Shown here piece by piece: positions 47,860 through 57,776 of a stretch of DNA of 64,000 nt. Source of the DNA: Paenibacillus sp. PL2-23 (lineage in GTDB: Bacteria > Bacillota > Bacilli > Paenibacillales > Paenibacillaceae); NCBI RefSeq assembly GCF_040834005.1, contig NZ_CP162129.1, positions 137,501 through 201,500 of the forward strand, written 5' to 3'. A program made the position numbers and the translations under genes. Every line of letters starts with the position of its first letter. Within the stretch, counting starts at the first letter, position 1. The notes beneath the pieces are model-generated. The model was not told the origin of the DNA. It saw only the letters and a program-made list of their open reading frames with translations, and did no database searches.

Positions 47860-48561
47860 ATGTGGAGAGGTCTAGCGTGGATCAGCAGGCTGGTGGCTGC
47901 AGGGCTTATTATCAGCTTTCTGTCGATTTGGACGACGGGATATATTGTAACCAGCTATGTAGAGACTCTATTGAAGCAATTCCAGCTTCCAATAGAAGTG
48001 CCGCCTATGGCTATGTCGGGCGTATGGGGGCATCTGTGGGGCAGTGATCCGTTGCTCGTGTCCGATGTAGACGGGCGGGAAGCATTGACAGACAGTCGTA
48101 TAGAGGAGGGAGCCGACTCGGCAGAGCAGCCGGAGGCGGAGGAAGCGTTCAACTCGATAGAGGACGGAGGAGCGCCGTTAACGGACATCGGGGGCGGAGC
48201 AGGCAGTCACGCGACAGGAGCAGGCGAAATCGGTGGAGGCAGCTCCGTAGAGGAAGGCACGGCTGGCGGGAGCACGGCGCATGGCGATGATCACGGCTCG
48301 ATAGAGGGTCTGGACGGCACGGAAACGGCGGTGACAACCGACGAGATCGAAGCGGCCAAGGAGGAGATGAGCGAGGCGGACAAGGCCCAATTGTTCGAGC
48401 TGCTCATGGCAAAGCTGCCGCAGGAAGCGTGGCAGCAGATATCCTCCTATGTCGAAGGCGGCTTGACGGAGCAGGAGTTGTCCAGCGTCCAGCAGATCAT
48501 GGCGCAGCATCTCGACGACACGGAGTATCAGCAAATGATGGAGATTCTGAAAAAATATTAA
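47860..48561 (+). CDS. Membrane-anchored acidic protein of unknown function
   Basis: A 233-residue protein with one transmembrane segment (LVAAGLIISFLSIWTTGYIV, about 11-30). After it comes an extracytoplasmic low-complexity region rich in Gly, Glu, Asp and Ser (about 75-165; GGGAGSHATGAGEIGGGSS), then a helical acidic C-terminal domain (MSEADKAQLFELLMAKLPQEAW, LTEQELSSVQQIMAQHLDDTEYQQMMEILKKY). I do not recognise the family. GGAGATG precedes the ATG. It lies between purA and a wall peptidase. Confidence 0.75.
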   Translation: MWRGLAWISRLVAAGLIISFLSIWTTGYIVTSYVETLLKQFQLPIEVPPMAMSGVWGHLWGSDPLLVSDVDGREALTDSRIEEGADSAEQPEAEEAFNSIEDGGAPLTDIGGGAGSHATGAGEIGGGSSVEEGTAGGSTAHGDDHGSIEGLDGTETAVTTDEIEAAKEEMSEADKAQLFELLMAKLPQEAWQQISSYVEGGLTEQELSSVQQIMAQHLDDTEYQQMMEILKKY

Positions 48562-48702
48562 TATTACGTTATGAAGGCAAAGGTTGCCCCAATAATTAAC
48601 GCTGTGTTAAAGTATTAGGCGAGTGATCCGACGGGAGAATTCGTCTTTTTTCATGTTCGGAGCATGCAAATCTCTCGGTAAGAGTGCGAAAAGGAGACTA
48701 TC

Positions 48703-50286
48703 ATGACCGTTTTCAGGGACATGAGTCGTATGAAGAAGGTATGGGAGCAGGCGACCCGGTACTTCAAGCGTACGCGCTCGCAAGATTTGAAAGAGCAGCA
48801 AGAGGCGGCAGAGGTGATTGTGTCTCAACCGCTGTGGCGCAGGAGGTCGACTCAGCTTATAGGCGGAGCGGCGGTCCTCGTAACGGTTGCCGGCATCATT
48901 GGCTACCAGCAATATACAGATTATGTAGAACGCAATACATTCGAATTCTATCATGTATATATAAACGGTGAAGCAGTAGGAACAGTAGGTGCGCCGGAAG
49001 AGGTCGACCGCTTGATCGCGGCGGAGACGGCGGAGATGGGGCAAGCCAATCCTGAGATCCATATGGTGCTGGATACGGGCGAGATTACATACGAGCTCGA
49101 CAGCGGCTTCAAGGTGGTTCCCGAGACAGAGACGACATTATCGAAGCTTGAGGGCTTGTTCACGACTCACGCGCTTGGCGTGGAAGTGAAGATTGACGGC
49201 AAGCTGATGGGCGTCGTGAAGGATCAAGCTACGGCGGACAGCATCCTGCAGCGCGTGCAAGCGAAGTTTGCACCGGAGCTCGCAGCTGCAAGCAAGAGTG
49301 TAAAGTCCGTTACGACATTATCTTACACACAAGACGGCAAGGTTGAACCATCCGGCGAGGAACAATCGACGGAGCTGACGGAGCCGGGACGCGTCGTGAC
49401 AGAGGTGGACTTCGTCGAGGAGGTCCAAGTAACGAGCGTCGATGTGGAGCCTTCGGCAATTGCTGAAGGCGAGGATATTTACAAGAGAATTATCGAAGGC
49501 AGCACGAAGCCAACCAAATATATCGTACAAGCCGGTGACTGTGTCGGCTGCATCGCGCAGAAATTCGATATCTCCCCACAAGTCATCTATGAGAACAATC
49601 CGTGGATTGTGGATGACAAGATTACAGTCGGGGACGAGCTGGACTTGACGGTGCTCATGCCAGAGCTTACCGTACGCACGGTCGAGACGCTGGTTGAGCT
49701 GGAGAGCATCGCGCCGCCCGTGGAGGTCCGCAAGAATGACAAGGTCCGCGTGGGCGAGCAGAAGATTATCCAGGAAGGCGTCGATGGCACACAGCGTCTG
49801 ACGTATCGCATTGAGAAGCAGAACGGCTACGTGATGGCCGAGGAGCTTGTGAACAAGGAAGTTGTCTTAGAGCCGATTACCGAAATCGTCGAGAAGGGCA
49901 CGATGGTCGTGCTGGGTGAAGGCACGGGCAAATTCATGATTCCGGTGAAGAACTACCGCATCACCAGCACATACGGCCAGCGTTGGGGCCGCCTCCATAG
50001 CGGCATTGATTTCGTCGGCAGCTCATCCATTCTGGCTTCCGATTCCGGCAAGGTCGAATACGTCGGCTATCGTACAGGAACGGGCAAGACGATTGTCATT
50101 AACCATCAGAATGGCTACAAGACGTTGTACGGCCACTTGAAATCGTATAGCGTAAGCGAAGGCGACAAGGTTCAGAAGGGCGACAAAATTGGCGTCATGG
50201 GCAACACGGGCAACTCGACCGGTACGCATCTGCATTTCGAAATTCACAAAAACGGCGTTGCGCAAAACCCGATGAAATATCTGTAA
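48703..50286 (+). CDS. M23 peptidoglycan endopeptidase with LysM and G5 domains
   Basis: A 527-residue membrane-anchored wall enzyme. Order: cytoplasmic N-terminus, transmembrane helix (about 50-68, STQLIGGAAVLVTVAGIIGY), an extracytoplasmic region, a LysM domain (YIVQAGDCVGCIAQKFDISPQVIYENNPWI, about 266-305), a G5 domain (about 320-400) and a C-terminal M23 metallopeptidase with zinc ligands RLHSGIDF and HLHFEIH. It probably cleaves peptide cross-links. Immediately upstream of the sigma and wal genes, it may be part of wall control. RBS AAGGAG. Confidence 0.93.
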   Translation: MTVFRDMSRMKKVWEQATRYFKRTRSQDLKEQQEAAEVIVSQPLWRRRSTQLIGGAAVLVTVAGIIGYQQYTDYVERNTFEFYHVYINGEAVGTVGAPEEVDRLIAAETAEMGQANPEIHMVLDTGEITYELDSGFKVVPETETTLSKLEGLFTTHALGVEVKIDGKLMGVVKDQATADSILQRVQAKFAPELAAASKSVKSVTTLSYTQDGKVEPSGEEQSTELTEPGRVVTEVDFVEEVQVTSVDVEPSAIAEGEDIYKRIIEGSTKPTKYIVQAGDCVGCIAQKFDISPQVIYENNPWIVDDKITVGDELDLTVLMPELTVRTVETLVELESIAPPVEVRKNDKVRVGEQKIIQEGVDGTQRLTYRIEKQNGYVMAEELVNKEVVLEPITEIVEKGTMVVLGEGTGKFMIPVKNYRITSTYGQRWGRLHSGIDFVGSSSILASDSGKVEYVGYRTGTGKTIVINHQNGYKTLYGHLKSYSVSEGDKVQKGDKIGVMGNTGNSTGTHLHFEIHKNGVAQNPMKYL

Positions 50287-50328
50287 GCAGCTATTATGTA
50301 TAACGATCATTTATAATAAGACGCAAGA

Positions 50329-50363
50329 AGCACAGCCTGGCATTTTGGGGTTGTGCTTTTTTT
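50329..50363 (+). terminator. Terminator after M23 endopeptidase gene
   Basis: Stem AGCACAGCC/GGTTGTGCT (50329-50337 with 50349-50357, one G-T) followed by seven T residues. Confidence 0.85.
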
Positions 50364-50420
50364 GCCTATATAAGGAACCTATCGCTGACATGCGGTGTCT
50401 AATTGGTGAGAGGTGATGGG

Positions 50421-50966
50421 ATGGAGCAGGATTACTGGAGATACGTTGCACGGTTTACCCCGGAGACGCTTGGGGAGCTGATGAAGCAATATGGCCAAGA
50501 AGTATGGAACTATGCCTACTGCTTGACGGGTCGAACGGATCAGGCGGACGACATCTCGCAAGAGGTGTTCCTTAAGGTGCTTCGAAGTACAAACGGATTC
50601 CGCGGGGAATCGTCGATACGGACATGGCTGTTTGCTATTGCTCGTAACTGCGCCATTAATCTGCGAAGGTCCGCTTTTCTAAGACGTGTCACGCTTATGG
50701 ACCTAGTCGAGCGGCGAGAGCTGTCACCTTCAGCCGAAGCTGAGGCAATGGCAAATGTATTCGCCGATGATTTGTGGGAAACGGTAATGGCTCTGCCTGC
50801 CAAATATCGCGAGCTTCTCGTACTCGACGCCAAATATGAGATGACGCTCAAGGAGATGGCTCAGCTGACGGGGTTGTCGCTTGGGACGGTCAAGTCACGA
50901 CTGTCGCGCGCAAGGCGCAAAGCCGCTGAGGCTTGGGAAGGAGGAGACGCGTATGAGCGAGCCTAG
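50421..50966 (+). CDS. ECF-type RNA polymerase sigma factor
   Basis: A 181-residue group IV sigma factor. Region 2: LMKQYGQEVWNYAYCLTGRTDQADDISQEVFLKVLRS, FRGESSIRTWLFAIARNCAINLRR. Region 4: LPAKYRELLVLDAKYEMTLKEMAQLTGLSLGTVKSRLSRARRKA. The target promoters are not evident. The ATG at 50421 follows AGAGGTG. It overlaps the next gene by 14 bases, the usual arrangement with a cognate anti-sigma factor. Confidence 0.93.
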   Translation: MEQDYWRYVARFTPETLGELMKQYGQEVWNYAYCLTGRTDQADDISQEVFLKVLRSTNGFRGESSIRTWLFAIARNCAINLRRSAFLRRVTLMDLVERRELSPSAEAEAMANVFADDLWETVMALPAKYRELLVLDAKYEMTLKEMAQLTGLSLGTVKSRLSRARRKAAEAWEGGDAYERA

Positions 50967-52359
50967 ACCGGAGTGGTATAAACGTTTGAAGCAAGGACCC
51001 TTCCGCGAGCCTTCATTCACGGAGGAGCATATGCAGAAGATTATGATGCGCGGACGAAGCGGCGGGAGCGGAAGGGGACATTTCGGGGTTTATAGGTGGC
51101 TAGGATCAGCTGTGGCTGTGGTTGTTGTGCTTGCCATTCTTATAAATACTCAGCTTATATGGCGGTTGGAGAAGGAGCCAGTGCATGCTGTGGTAACGGA
51201 GAAGCCGGAGCCTACCCCTGCTCCGACGCCGACGGAGGGCCCACAGCTCACCAGCGAACGGCATTATGTGAAAGGAGCGGCAGAAGCATATGAGGAGCCA
51301 GATTATTTTCCCATGAATGAGCCCGTGTTTACGGTACAGCCAGGCATGAAGCTTGAGGTCATGGAGATCAAGGCCGGCTTCGCACGCGTAGAGCGGGACG
51401 GGGAGTCAGGATGGATCAACGAGTGGTATCTCACAGCGGATTCAGAAGATCGGTCGGTTACAACGATAGAGCCTTATGTGATGCTGATTGGTCAGCCTAT
51501 ATCGATCCGATCTCACCCTGGGGGTAATGAATGGCCTCCATACAGGCTAGAGCCTGGCAAGGTTGTTCGTGTAATGAAGGAGTATGAGAATTGGGTCAGT
51601 ATAGACATCGTAACCTATGATCAACCATTTGGAGGCGAGATGTGGGTAGAGAAGGCAGAGCTGGACCCTTGGCATCCCGATCTGGCGAAGGAAGGTATCC
51701 TCCGCCAGGGAGCGATGGTGTTCAATGAGGATGGCAGCACGGAGGAGCTTTCCCTCTTCAATGTGGTAATGGTGGAGGAGAAGCTGAGCAACGGACAATA
51801 TCGGATATCTGCGCCAGGGGGCTTGAACGGGTATATGGATGCGCGGGACTTTGTGCCGAATCCGTTCCTGGCGGAGAGCGAGATGCTGCGACTATTATCC
51901 TCGGCCATGCAGGAGCGCTGGCAGATGACATCCGCAGAGATGGCGAATTATGAGGCGTTCGCGGCAGACCGTGATCCGAAGAGACTGCGGGGACTGTCGC
52001 CCATTGAGATCTTTCGGTATTATGTACAGGCAGAGGAGAAAGGCGATTTTGAGACGTTATATGCGTTGTACATGGACGATCCCGGGCATGGTGTTCCCGA
52101 CTATGCGACGTATAAGGAAGACATTCCGCGTTATGAAGCGGAGTTGGAGCGGATCTGGCAGAAGTGGGCGAAGCTGAGAATGGGGTATCGTCTGACAGAG
52201 GAGTTAGAGCTAAGCGACAAGGACCACGCCCTGATTCGAATAACGCCTGTGAAGGTTGGCGATCGAAGCGGGCAGGCTGTCTCCGAAGAGGAGTACGGCT
52301 TCCAATTGCTCCGGAGCGGGGACGGCATTTGGAAGGTTGCTTGGATGCCGATGCAGTAG
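50953..52359 (+). CDS. Putative anti-sigma protein with extracytoplasmic SH3-like and C-terminal domains
   Basis: A 468-residue protein with a 48-residue cytoplasmic head (FTEEHMQKIMMRGRSG) and one transmembrane helix (WLGSAVAVVVVLAILINTQLIW, 49-70). A proline-rich linker (EKPEPTPAPTPTEGPQ) leads to two SH3b-like modules (about 110-165 and 175-225; LEVMEIKAGFARVERDGESGWINEWYL). The C-terminal region (about 330-468) resembles a ligand-binding/NTF2-like fold. The overlap with the sigma gene and the topology point to an anti-sigma factor sensing the wall; the head is not a recognised ZAS domain, so this is inferred. Confidence 0.75.
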   Translation: MSEPRPEWYKRLKQGPFREPSFTEEHMQKIMMRGRSGGSGRGHFGVYRWLGSAVAVVVVLAILINTQLIWRLEKEPVHAVVTEKPEPTPAPTPTEGPQLTSERHYVKGAAEAYEEPDYFPMNEPVFTVQPGMKLEVMEIKAGFARVERDGESGWINEWYLTADSEDRSVTTIEPYVMLIGQPISIRSHPGGNEWPPYRLEPGKVVRVMKEYENWVSIDIVTYDQPFGGEMWVEKAELDPWHPDLAKEGILRQGAMVFNEDGSTEELSLFNVVMVEEKLSNGQYRISAPGGLNGYMDARDFVPNPFLAESEMLRLLSSAMQERWQMTSAEMANYEAFAADRDPKRLRGLSPIEIFRYYVQAEEKGDFETLYALYMDDPGHGVPDYATYKEDIPRYEAELERIWQKWAKLRMGYRLTEELELSDKDHALIRITPVKVGDRSGQAVSEEEYGFQLLRSGDGIWKVAWMPMQ

Positions 52360-52370
52360 GTTCATTGGCG

Positions 52371-52403
52371 GGACCCATGATCATCATCATGGGTCCTCTT
52401 CTT
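52371..52403 (+). terminator. Terminator after the sigma/anti-sigma unit
   Basis: An 11-bp stem GGACCCATGAT/ATCATGGGTCC (52371-52381 with 52386-52396) with a T-rich tail TCTTCTTATT. Confidence 0.75.
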
Positions 52404-52456
52404 ATTGTGGCCAGCCAGAATGAGGGAAGTTTCACTGTGTAGCCAACATCGCAGTA

Positions 52457-52465
52457 TGTTAAAAT
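52457..52465 (+). promoter_or_regulatory. Extended -10 promoter of the wal operon
   Basis: TGTTAAAAT (TGn plus TAAAAT) lies about 38 bases before walR. The -35 region is poor. Confidence 0.5.
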
Positions 52466-52503
52466 AGGGACATGACTTAGCATAATCGACGGGCGGTGGA
52501 ACG

Positions 52504-53247
52504 ATGCACGGGAAAATACTGGTGGTCGACGACGAACAACCGATCGCGGATATATTGAAGTTCAATCTGGAGAAGGAAGGTCATCAGGTGATCTGCGCCT
52601 TCGATGGCGGAGAGGCGGTCCGTCTGGCCTTCGAGGAGCAGCCGGACCTCATTCTTCTGGATCTTATGCTGCCGGTGAAGGACGGCATGGACGTCTGCCG
52701 CGAGGTGCGGACGAAGCTGCATATGCCGATCATTATGCTGACGGCCAAGGATACGGAAATTGACAAGGTGCTTGGCCTGGAGCTGGGCGCTGACGATTAC
52801 GTCACGAAGCCGTTCAGCACCCGCGAGCTGCTCGCCCGGGTGAAGGCGCATCTCCGCCGCCAGAATAAGAGCGGACAAGCTGATGGCGCGGATGGCGGGG
52901 CGCCTCAGGAGCAGGAGCAGCAGGGGCTGCGCCTGTTCAATCTGTTCATCGACACGAACATGTATGTCGTGTACAAGAATGGCGAGCCGCTGGACCTGAC
53001 GCATCGGGAGTTCGAGCTGGTCCATTATATGGCGCGCAACAGCGGCAAGGTGATGACGCGGGAGCATCTGCTGCAGGCGGTGTGGGGCTTTGAATATTTT
53101 GGCGATGTGCGTACGGTGGACGTGACGATCCGCCGCCTGCGGGAGAAGATCGAGGATGATCCCAGTCGGCCGGAATACATAATGACGCGGCGCGGACTTG
53201 GCTACATGATGCGCAATGCGAAGTCGGGAGGCTTCGGTTACGGATGA
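52504..53247 (+). CDS. walR: Response regulator WalR (YycF)
   Basis: WalR is the OmpR-type regulator of the essential WalRK system that controls wall hydrolases. The 247-residue protein has a receiver domain with phosphoacceptor Asp53 ([13 protein letters not shown]), DD at 9-10, Thr/Ser and Lys (TKPFS), and a winged-helix domain ([53 protein letters not shown]). The linker ([19 protein letters not shown]) is longer than in Bacillus subtilis. ATGA overlap with walK. Confidence 0.96.
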   Translation: MHGKILVVDDEQPIADILKFNLEKEGHQVICAFDGGEAVRLAFEEQPDLILLDLMLPVKDGMDVCREVRTKLHMPIIMLTAKDTEIDKVLGLELGADDYVTKPFSTRELLARVKAHLRRQNKSGQADGADGGAPQEQEQQGLRLFNLFIDTNMYVVYKNGEPLDLTHREFELVHYMARNSGKVMTREHLLQAVWGFEYFGDVRTVDVTIRRLREKIEDDPSRPEYIMTRRGLGYMMRNAKSGGFGYG

Positions 53248-55094
53248 AGGGAAGGAACTTCTTCCGCACCATTCAGGTGAAGCTTGTCATTATATATTTG
53301 CTGCTCATTCTCGTGGCGATGCAGCTGATCGGCGTGTACTTCATCAGCACGGTGAAGAACTCGCTCATTACAAGCTTCACCAACAATCTGAAGGAGCAGG
53401 CCGGCATGCTGGCCCAGTTCTCCGCGCCCAGTCTGCTGCCGAAGCTGGAAGCGGGCGACGATTCTGCCGTCAACACGACGGAGGATCTGAATCTCGTGGT
53501 GCGTAATCTATTCAGCATCAGCGGCGCAGAGGTGCAGGTGCTCGACGCCAACGGCACGGTTGTCGCGACATCGCTGCAGGTGCATCAGAGCTACATTGGG
53601 CAGAAGAACAAGTCGCTGGCGGTCAGCCGGGCGCTGCAGAACATTCCCGATAACGAAGAGGAAATTATTGACGAGGACAATACGCGCAAGAAGATGATCG
53701 CTTTGCCCGTTACCTATAACGAGAAGGTTGTCGGCGCTGTCTATGTGGTCGCCTCCATGACGGACCTGTATGAGACGGTGAACCGGGTCAACCAGATTTT
53801 TTTCTCGGGGACGCTGATCGCGCTTGGTCTGACCGGCGTGCTGGGCATTCTGCTGGCGCATACGATTACGAATCCCATTCAAGGGCTGACCCGGCAGGCG
53901 GAGGCGGTTGCGGATGGGCGGTTCGATCTGAAGGCGCCCGTGCTGGGGGATGACGAGATTGGACGGCTCAGTATGGCGTTCAACGAGATGACGATCCGGC
54001 TGAAGGAAGCGTTGTCCGCGAATGAGGAGGAGAACGAGAAGCTGGTGTCGGTGCTCTCCAATATGAGCGACGGAGTGGTAGCGGCGGATGAGCGAGGCGT
54101 CATCATCGTCTGGAACCGGCGCGCGCTGGAGCTGCTGGACGCGGAGACCTTCCAGGATGTGAAGCTGTCGGAGCTGCTGGAGCTCTCGCCGGAGAAGATG
54201 GCGGAGCTGCAGACGGGTCGCGGGCGCACCCTCCTGATCAAGCGGGAGCCGACTGATCCCGCGCTGCGAGGCGCGGAGCATGAGGGCAGCCTGCTGCGCG
54301 TCACCTTCACGCCGATTCACCGCAGAGGTAAGGGCATGACGGGCACGATAGCGGTGCTGCAGGACTTCACCGAGCAGGAGAAGCTGGAGCAGTCGCGCCG
54401 GCAATTCGTCGCGAACGTCTCCCATGAGCTGCGCACGCCGCTCACCACGATCAAGAGCTACGCAGAGGCGCTTGGTGATGGAGCGCTGGAGGAGCGTGAG
54501 CTGGCGGAGCGGTTCGTGGGGGTTATCAGCAACGAGACGGAGCGGATGATTCGGCTGGTCACGGACCTGCTTCATCTGTCGCGCTTGGACTCCAACCAGG
54601 CGCCGCTGCGCCGCCGCCAGACGCAAATCCACGAGATGCTGGACGAGGTGGCGGACCGGTTCTCATTCCAGCTGCGGCAGAAGTCGATTGGCGCGACCGT
54701 ACAGGTGGAGCGCGGGCTGAAGAAAGCTTGGCTGGACCGCGACCAGATTGATCAGGTACTGGATAATCTGATCTCCAACGCGATCAAATATACGCTGGAC
54801 GGCGGCACGATACAAATCGCCGCTCGCAAGGCGGGAGACGGAAGCCTGCTGGAGATTAGCGTCAAGGATACCGGCATCGGCATTCCGAAGAAGGACCTGA
54901 CGCGCATCTTCGACCGATTCTACCGGGTGGACAAGGCACGCTCGCGCAATATGGGCGGGACGGGTCTGGGCCTGTCGATTGCCCGGGAAATCGTGAAGGC
55001 GCACGGCGGCACAATCGCGCTGCATTCCGAGCTGAATGAAGGCACCACCGTGTCGTTCACGCTGCCGCTGCTGCAGGAAGGGGGCGAGGCGTAA
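53244..55094 (+). CDS. walK: Sensor histidine kinase WalK (YycG)
   Basis: WalK (616 residues) has two transmembrane helices (about 14-34 and 183-203) enclosing an extracellular Cache-like domain, then HAMP ([42 protein letters not shown]), PAS, HisKA with the phosphorylated His394 ([23 protein letters not shown]) and the HATPase domain ([46 protein letters not shown]). Architecture is that of Bacillus WalK. The operon continues with walH and walI. Confidence 0.96.
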   Translation: MKGRNFFRTIQVKLVIIYLLLILVAMQLIGVYFISTVKNSLITSFTNNLKEQAGMLAQFSAPSLLPKLEAGDDSAVNTTEDLNLVVRNLFSISGAEVQVLDANGTVVATSLQVHQSYIGQKNKSLAVSRALQNIPDNEEEIIDEDNTRKKMIALPVTYNEKVVGAVYVVASMTDLYETVNRVNQIFFSGTLIALGLTGVLGILLAHTITNPIQGLTRQAEAVADGRFDLKAPVLGDDEIGRLSMAFNEMTIRLKEALSANEEENEKLVSVLSNMSDGVVAADERGVIIVWNRRALELLDAETFQDVKLSELLELSPEKMAELQTGRGRTLLIKREPTDPALRGAEHEGSLLRVTFTPIHRRGKGMTGTIAVLQDFTEQEKLEQSRRQFVANVSHELRTPLTTIKSYAEALGDGALEERELAERFVGVISNETERMIRLVTDLLHLSRLDSNQAPLRRRQTQIHEMLDEVADRFSFQLRQKSIGATVQVERGLKKAWLDRDQIDQVLDNLISNAIKYTLDGGTIQIAARKAGDGSLLEISVKDTGIGIPKKDLTRIFDRFYRVDKARSRNMGGTGLGLSIAREIVKAHGGTIALHSELNEGTTVSFTLPLLQEGGEA

Positions 55095-56791
55095 TGATGG
55101 AGAAGGCGAAGACGGGCATTCTCATTGTGATGGTTGCCCTCAGCCTGCTGCAGAGCTACTTGCTGGCGTACAGCATGCCCGGTCTCGGCGCGGCGGTGCG
55201 AAGCGAGCAGAACTACGTGAACGCAGAGCCGCTGGGGACGGCGTCGAGCGTGGAGGGCGTTATTTTTCCCGATGAGCTTATTCTTCACAAAGGCGGGGAC
55301 AAGCACACGGTTATCTATCCCGGCACGCAGTTCTACGAAATGATCCTGAATCAGCGTATCGTCGGCCGGGAGTTCAAGGGCTTCCAGCGCAGCACGGCGG
55401 CGATTCTGAATTGGGACGAGGTACGTAAGAACGACATGGGGATTGAGCTTCGTTTTGCCGAGGGGATCTCCATTGAGCTGCTGCAGAAGCTGCTGAAGCT
55501 GGAGGGCGATCTCCTGTTCCTGAATGAGAAGATCGACAACATCTGGATTCTGAAGACGGAGGGAACGGAGGAGATCCGGACGTTCTTCTTCAGCAGCGAG
55601 GAGGACGTGGTGTACGAGTCGGTGCGGGCCGATCTGACGGTGCGCGATGTTCAGGACTATGTCGGCTTCGGCGAGCATCTGCCGGAATACCGGATGACCG
55701 CAGACGGGTTGTATATCCCGGCCGAGCCGTTCATGGCGACGGAGATGATCTTCCCGTTCGAGACGTATACGCCGGAGCAGATGCAGCGAAGCCTGTTCTT
55801 CGACTCCAGTACAACGCGGGCGTTCGTGGACCGGAGCGGCTCGCAGATCTACACGGACGGCAAGCGGGGACTGAAGGTGGAGCAGGGCGGTATGTGGATT
55901 AACTACACGAACCCGGCCGCAACGACCAGCGGCAATACGCCGCTAAGCGAGAATGTGTACGCATCGGTCGATTTCATCAATCAGCACGGGGGCTGGGACG
56001 GCACGTACCGGCTCATGAGCGCGACGCCTGAGGATGAGCAGAAGCATGTCACCTTCCGAAAATATATCGAGCAATACCCCGTGGTCGATTCCACGGTGTT
56101 CCAATACGGGTATATGAGGCTGACGCTGCAGAAGGGCGTCGTGACGGAATATGCGCGCTCGCTCATTACGCTCGGCTCCCGCACGGAGTCCAGGACGCCG
56201 CGCTGGCTGCAGGGCGGCAGGACGCTGGAGGAGATGCTGGAGCGGTATCCGCGCCGCGGCGAGGTGACCGCGCTGTTCCCGGCGCTGAAGTCCGTCCTGC
56301 TGGAGAATGCTCGGATGATGTTCGTGCCGGTCTGGGTCGTTCGGCTTGCCGGCGGCACAGAGGAGGTGCTGCTGGAGGCGTACCCGGCAGGCTATGAGCC
56401 TCCGCCGGAGCTGCCGGCGGCGACAGAGCGGACCCAGCAGACGGAGGAAGCGGGAGATACGGGGAGGGGCGGCCAAGCTGGCATTGCGGCTGCTGCTGCC
56501 GGGCTCGGCGGGCGGCAAGCAGCGGCCATAGCGGAGCAGGATAGGGAGACAGCGGCTTCCTGGGCTGGAAGCGGTGGCGATCCGCAAGGCGATGTGCCGC
56601 AGCCTCCCGCAGTCTCGGGAACGGGGAGCGGGAATGATGTCAGGGAGGATGCCGACCCCTATAGGCAGCAGGAGTCGATCGTGGCGTGGACGGACGACGC
56701 GAAGCAGGAGCAAGCAGTGGATGAGGAAGCGTCAGCGCTTGACGAAGGACCGGCGGACAATCGGACGCAGAACGGGTCAGCGCTGGAGTAA
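55094..56791 (+). CDS. walH: WalK regulatory protein WalH (YycH)
   Basis: A 565-residue protein with an N-terminal membrane anchor (GILIVMVALSLLQSYLLAYSM) and YycH-family extracytoplasmic domains (SVEGVIFPDELILHKGGDKHTVIYP; VEQGGMWINYTNPA). In Bacillus, YycH and YycI form a membrane complex that restrains WalK. It overlaps walK by 1 base (TAATG). The last about 120 residues are low-complexity (rich in Gly, Ala, Gln, Glu, Asp; GRGGQAGIAAAAAGLGGRQ) and extend past the usual family end; they look like a lineage-specific tail. Confidence 0.9.
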   Translation: MMEKAKTGILIVMVALSLLQSYLLAYSMPGLGAAVRSEQNYVNAEPLGTASSVEGVIFPDELILHKGGDKHTVIYPGTQFYEMILNQRIVGREFKGFQRSTAAILNWDEVRKNDMGIELRFAEGISIELLQKLLKLEGDLLFLNEKIDNIWILKTEGTEEIRTFFFSSEEDVVYESVRADLTVRDVQDYVGFGEHLPEYRMTADGLYIPAEPFMATEMIFPFETYTPEQMQRSLFFDSSTTRAFVDRSGSQIYTDGKRGLKVEQGGMWINYTNPAATTSGNTPLSENVYASVDFINQHGGWDGTYRLMSATPEDEQKHVTFRKYIEQYPVVDSTVFQYGYMRLTLQKGVVTEYARSLITLGSRTESRTPRWLQGGRTLEEMLERYPRRGEVTALFPALKSVLLENARMMFVPVWVVRLAGGTEEVLLEAYPAGYEPPPELPAATERTQQTEEAGDTGRGGQAGIAAAAAGLGGRQAAAIAEQDRETAASWAGSGGDPQGDVPQPPAVSGTGSGNDVREDADPYRQQESIVAWTDDAKQEQAVDEEASALDEGPADNRTQNGSALE

Positions 56792-56827
56792 AGGGCTGAT
56801 GAACAGCGATGAGGGAGGTGTGTTGGG

Positions 56828-57604
56828 GTGGATTGGGGCAGAGCCAAAAGCGTATTGATCATCTCGTTCCTCATGCTGAACGTGCTGCTTGGCTATCAGC
56901 TGTGGGTCGACATTCGGGAGCAGCTGAATGCCAATGTTAATTCTGCGGAGCTGCCGCCGGACAAGGTGCAGCTGATGAACCAGAAGAGAATATCGATCTC
57001 GGCGAATACGAATCTGCCCGTCAGCACGCCCAAGCTCAGCGATCTGTCGTATCTGCTCAAGGCGGACAGCCGCAAGCTGGAGAAGCCTGCGCTGCTGGAG
57101 AAGCCGGTGGACAGCGCGCTGATCTTCTCCAAGACGGAGCTGATTCGGGGGCTGGAGGAGCAAATTCCGGATATCGCGTCGTATACGTTCGATCTTCACA
57201 GCAGCTCGGAGAGTGTCGCTGTCTTCCACCGGATGGTGGAGGGACGGCCGATGTTCAACGTGAAGCTGGAGCTGTACATCAGCAATTTGAAAATTACAGG
57301 CTTCAGGCAGGATCGTGTCGACGACATTAAGCTCGGCGAGGAGCAGCAGGTCATTCCGGCGGCGAAGGTCGTCGCCTCCTTGATTGAGACGTATCTGGAG
57401 CCAGGCTCCGTGATTACGGATATTCAGCTGGGCTATCACGGACAAATCTTCGACTCCGAGGAGCAGGTGTCCGCGCCCTCCTGGCGCGTTATGCTGGAGG
57501 ATGGCGAGGTGTTCTACGTTCATGCCATCAGCGGCGAGGTGGCGACGGACGGCAGCAGCGACCAGCTGACTGTTGGTCCGTCCGGGGTGCCGGTCGGCGA
57601 GTAG
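56828..57604 (+). CDS. walI: WalK regulatory protein WalI (YycI)
   Basis: A 258-residue protein starting VDWGRAKSVLIISFLMLNVLLGYQLWVDI, the single N-terminal helix of the YycI family, followed by an extracytoplasmic domain with EEQQVIPAAKVVASLIETYL and IQLGYHGQIFDSEEQVSAPSWRVMLEDGEVFYVHAISGEV. Starts with GTG after GGGAGGTG. Partner of WalH. Confidence 0.9.
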   Translation: MDWGRAKSVLIISFLMLNVLLGYQLWVDIREQLNANVNSAELPPDKVQLMNQKRISISANTNLPVSTPKLSDLSYLLKADSRKLEKPALLEKPVDSALIFSKTELIRGLEEQIPDIASYTFDLHSSSESVAVFHRMVEGRPMFNVKLELYISNLKITGFRQDRVDDIKLGEEQQVIPAAKVVASLIETYLEPGSVITDIQLGYHGQIFDSEEQVSAPSWRVMLEDGEVFYVHAISGEVATDGSSDQLTVGPSGVPVGE

Positions 57605-57776
57605 AGTGCTAGAGTGATGGAATGGAAGCATAGAAGAGGAAGAGGCTGGCCTGGTCAGGACAGCATTGGTCCAATGCTGGACCAGCAGGCAGAAAACAAC
57701 AGAGGCAATTTGCGCTCTGCAGAGGTACAATGGGGATAGCAAGTACAGCGTGGCAAGCGGGAGAGGACTGGACGTT

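Noticed and set aside
48600-48702. c-di-AMP (ydaO) riboswitch before the M23 endopeptidase
   Set aside because: Such switches often precede wall hydrolase genes, but the conserved ydaO core sequences are absent; only a weak GACG/CGTC hairpin with T residues is visible.
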